From Firm-13 sp964617375 (lineage in GTDB: Bacteria; Bacillota; Clostridia; Saccharofermentanales; Saccharofermentanaceae), in assembly GCA_964617375.1 (NCBI GenBank), contig CAZTXQ010000089.1, forward strand, positions 1 to 6,732: a DNA stretch of 6,732 nt, read 5' to 3'. Every line of letters starts with the position of its first letter. The first letter of the stretch is position 1. Below the pieces are notes generated by a model. It saw only the letters and a program-made list of their open reading frames with translations, was not told the origin of the DNA and did no database searches. Positions 5,522 through 6,732 of this stretch are shown in pieces. Made by a program: the position numbers and the translations under genes.

Positions 5522-6115
5522 ATGCCAGACGTTTTACAGATTCTGATTCAGGTGATGCTCGGCATCGCGCTTTCGGCCGTTTGCGGGTACCGCATTTTCG
5601 TGCCGTTTCTTGCGATGGGGATCGCGGGCATGGCCGGCTATATTCAGTTCGCGGACGGGTTTGCCTGGATTTCTTCCTGGCCGGCGCTGCTGGTTTTCGG
5701 GGTCGCGACGATTCTTGAGATCGCGGCGTATTTTATCCCGCACATCGATAATATTCTGAACGCGATCGCGCTCCCGGCGGGGGCGGTCGCGGGTGTCATT
5801 GTCGCGGCATCGGTGATCTCGGACATGGATCCGATGCTTAAGTGGACGCTCGCGATTATTGCGGGCGGCGGAGCTGCGACGGTGACGGGGCTCTTGTCCA
5901 ATGGTGTCCATCAGCTCTCGACGGCGGTCAGTGCGGGGTTTGCCAATCCGGTTGTTTCCGGGGTGGAGTCCGTCGGGACCGTGACTGCGTCGGCGATTTC
6001 GATCGCGATGCCGATCGTCGGAGTGGCCTTGTTCGTGATGGTCGTGGTGGTCTCGATTCTTATGATCCGGCGTTTTCGGAAGAGAAAGAAGGCCCGGGCG
6101 GAGACGCGTTCATAG
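5522..6115 (+). CDS. DUF4126 family multi-pass membrane protein
   Basis: The 197-residue protein matches the DUF4126 pattern: an N-terminal LGIALSAVCGYRIFVPFLAMG block (the LSAxCGxRxFxP signature), SWPALLVFGVATILEIAAYFIP (about 52-73), DNILNAIALPAGAVAG (76-91), DMDPMLKWTLAIIAGGGAA (101-119) and a conserved NPVVSGVE (142-149). Hydrophobic segments lie at about 8-36, 54-72, 80-100, 107-125 and 158-183. The protein ends in a strongly basic tail, RRFRKRKKAR, probably cytoplasmic. No biochemical role is established for the family to my knowledge. The ATG at 5522 has GAGGT (5509-5513) 8 nt upstream. Composition is GC-rich, in sharp contrast to the gene before it, so the two are unlikely to share an origin. 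The stop codon is at the left margin of the second repeat array, and no terminator hairpin is obvious. Confidence 0.88.
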   Translation: MPDVLQILIQVMLGIALSAVCGYRIFVPFLAMGIAGMAGYIQFADGFAWISSWPALLVFGVATILEIAAYFIPHIDNILNAIALPAGAVAGVIVAASVISDMDPMLKWTLAIIAGGGAATVTGLLSNGVHQLSTAVSAGFANPVVSGVESVGTVTASAISIAMPIVGVALFVMVVVVSILMIRRFRKRKKARAETRS

Positions 6116-6625
6116 AACGAAGACGCGTACGAAAGGCAATAACACATACAAAAATTTCGAGACAGGCCGAATTAGAAGATAATCATTGAGCAGAAAAGTG
6201 GGTACAGCACATAGTTATACATACGAGAAACTCCGATTTACTTAATTGATAGGTAATTATTGAGCAGAAATGGCTGATTTTCAAGGTTTTTATACTCTAA
6301 TACATATAAATTGGTCATTTTATTGCTGTTTATATGGTGATTATTGAATAAAATAACTTTTTCTCGCACTCTAATACATATATGACAGACCAATTTTCCT
6401 GATTTCGTAGGTAATCATTGAGCAAAATAACCGTTTTCTCGCACTCTAATACATATAAAAAAGACTGCTTTTCCTGATTTCGTAGGTGATCATTGAGCAA
6501 AACGACCGTTTTCTCGCACTCTAATACATATAAACAGACTGATTTTCCTGATTTCGTAGGTAATCATTGATTAAAACGTGTTTCCCGTGCACCCTGACAC
6601 CTGTTTACTCGGTGGTTCCGAGCTG
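6102..6625. repeat. Tandem repeat array, period 74-75 nt, about seven units with decayed ends
   Basis: Unit starts fall near 6102, 6176, 6250, 6334, 6408, 6483 and 6557, giving spacings of 74, 74, 84, 74, 75 and 74. The three central units (6334, 6408, 6483) are nearly identical. All carry CTCGCACTCTAATACATATA (6363, 6438, 6513), and all run through TTTTCCTGATTTCG into TAGGT and ATCATTGAGCAAAA at the junctions (TGATTATTGAATAAAA at the start of the 6334 unit). Only about 10 nt in the middle vary. The 6250 unit carries an extra 10 nt. The 6176 and 6557 units are clearly diverged, and the 6102 unit is barely recognisable by a TAACACATAC block in the right phase; its first bases overlap the end of the DUF4126 gene. 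Every frame meets stops within the unit, so the array is not coding. With no unique spacers it is not a CRISPR. Function is unknown. Confidence 0.85.
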
Positions 6626-6689
6626 TATGTGCCGTATTCTGTCGCTGCAATCTTATATGAAACACCAGCGATAAGCGGATGACAAAATT

Positions 6690-6728
6690 TGCGTACGAAA
6701 CAGGTCATGCGGTGCTTTTTAGTACGCA
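6690..6728. repeat. Inverted repeat at the right edge
   Basis: TGCGTACGAAA (6690-6700) and TTTAGTACGCA (6718-6728) are complementary at 10 of 11 positions around a 17-nt loop. It could be a hairpin, an operator or one end of an element that continues beyond the window. The surrounding 6626-6732 has no assignable gene: a plus frame from ATG 6679 and a minus frame ending at 6571 both run off the edge, and neither has recognisable sequence. Confidence 0.5.
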
Positions 6729-6732
6729 CATA

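Noticed and set aside
6102..6625. CRISPR array
   Set aside because: Nearly the whole 74-75 nt unit is conserved, with only about 10 variable bases; there is no repeat/spacer alternation.
6679..6732. 5' end of a rightward gene
   Set aside because: Only 18 codons are visible, the upstream ribosome binding site is weak, and the encoded residues match nothing I recognise.

Overview
The window looks like a draft-assembly contig from a low- to mid-GC Gram-positive bacterium, most likely a gut-type Clostridia (Firmicutes). The evidence is strong AGGAGG-type ribosome binding sites, a GTG start behind a canonical Shine-Dalgarno sequence, a winged-helix/PfkB fusion kinase paired with PsuG, a DUF4126 protein and short, tightly coupled operons. 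A run of exactly 100 N at 1468-1567 marks a scaffold gap. I cannot name the genus.

Layout. (1) 1-183: decayed, frameshifted tail of a metallo-beta-lactamase (MBL) fold gene, related to the intact copy that follows. (2) 206-1317, plus strand: a translationally coupled pair, an MBL-fold hydrolase and a small two-helix membrane protein of unknown function. (3) 1318-1812: non-coding. It holds a 74-nt-period tandem array of strong hairpins interrupted by the gap, a strong intrinsic terminator facing left, and an imperfect 35-nt direct duplication. (4) 1813-3900, minus strand: a complete two-gene pseudouridine catabolic operon. The first gene is a winged-HTH/PfkB kinase (PsuK-like), the second is PsuG. 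A good promoter precedes the operon, with a perfect 7-4-7 palindrome at the expected transcription start. (5) 3900-4386: no convincing gene. It has a G-rich plus-strand tract and an extended -10 promoter for the next gene. (6) 4387-5388, plus: an AT-rich gene for a membrane-anchored transglutaminase-like protein, unlike its neighbours in composition. (7) 5522-6115, plus: a DUF4126 multi-pass membrane protein. (8) about 6102-6625: a second tandem array, period 74-75 nt, with near-identical central units and decayed flanks. (9) 6626-6732: unassigned edge with an inverted repeat.

How the genes work together. The clearest system is the psu operon. The kinase phosphorylates pseudouridine, and PsuG splits pseudouridine 5'-phosphate into uracil and ribose 5-phosphate. 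The DNA-binding domain fused to the kinase, together with the palindrome over its own promoter, suggests a self-regulating enzyme/repressor (inference). No pseudouridine transporter lies in the window. The MBL pair, the transglutaminase-like protein and the DUF4126 protein have no evident link to it. The least explained material is the two unrelated repeat arrays that share a period of about 74 nt.
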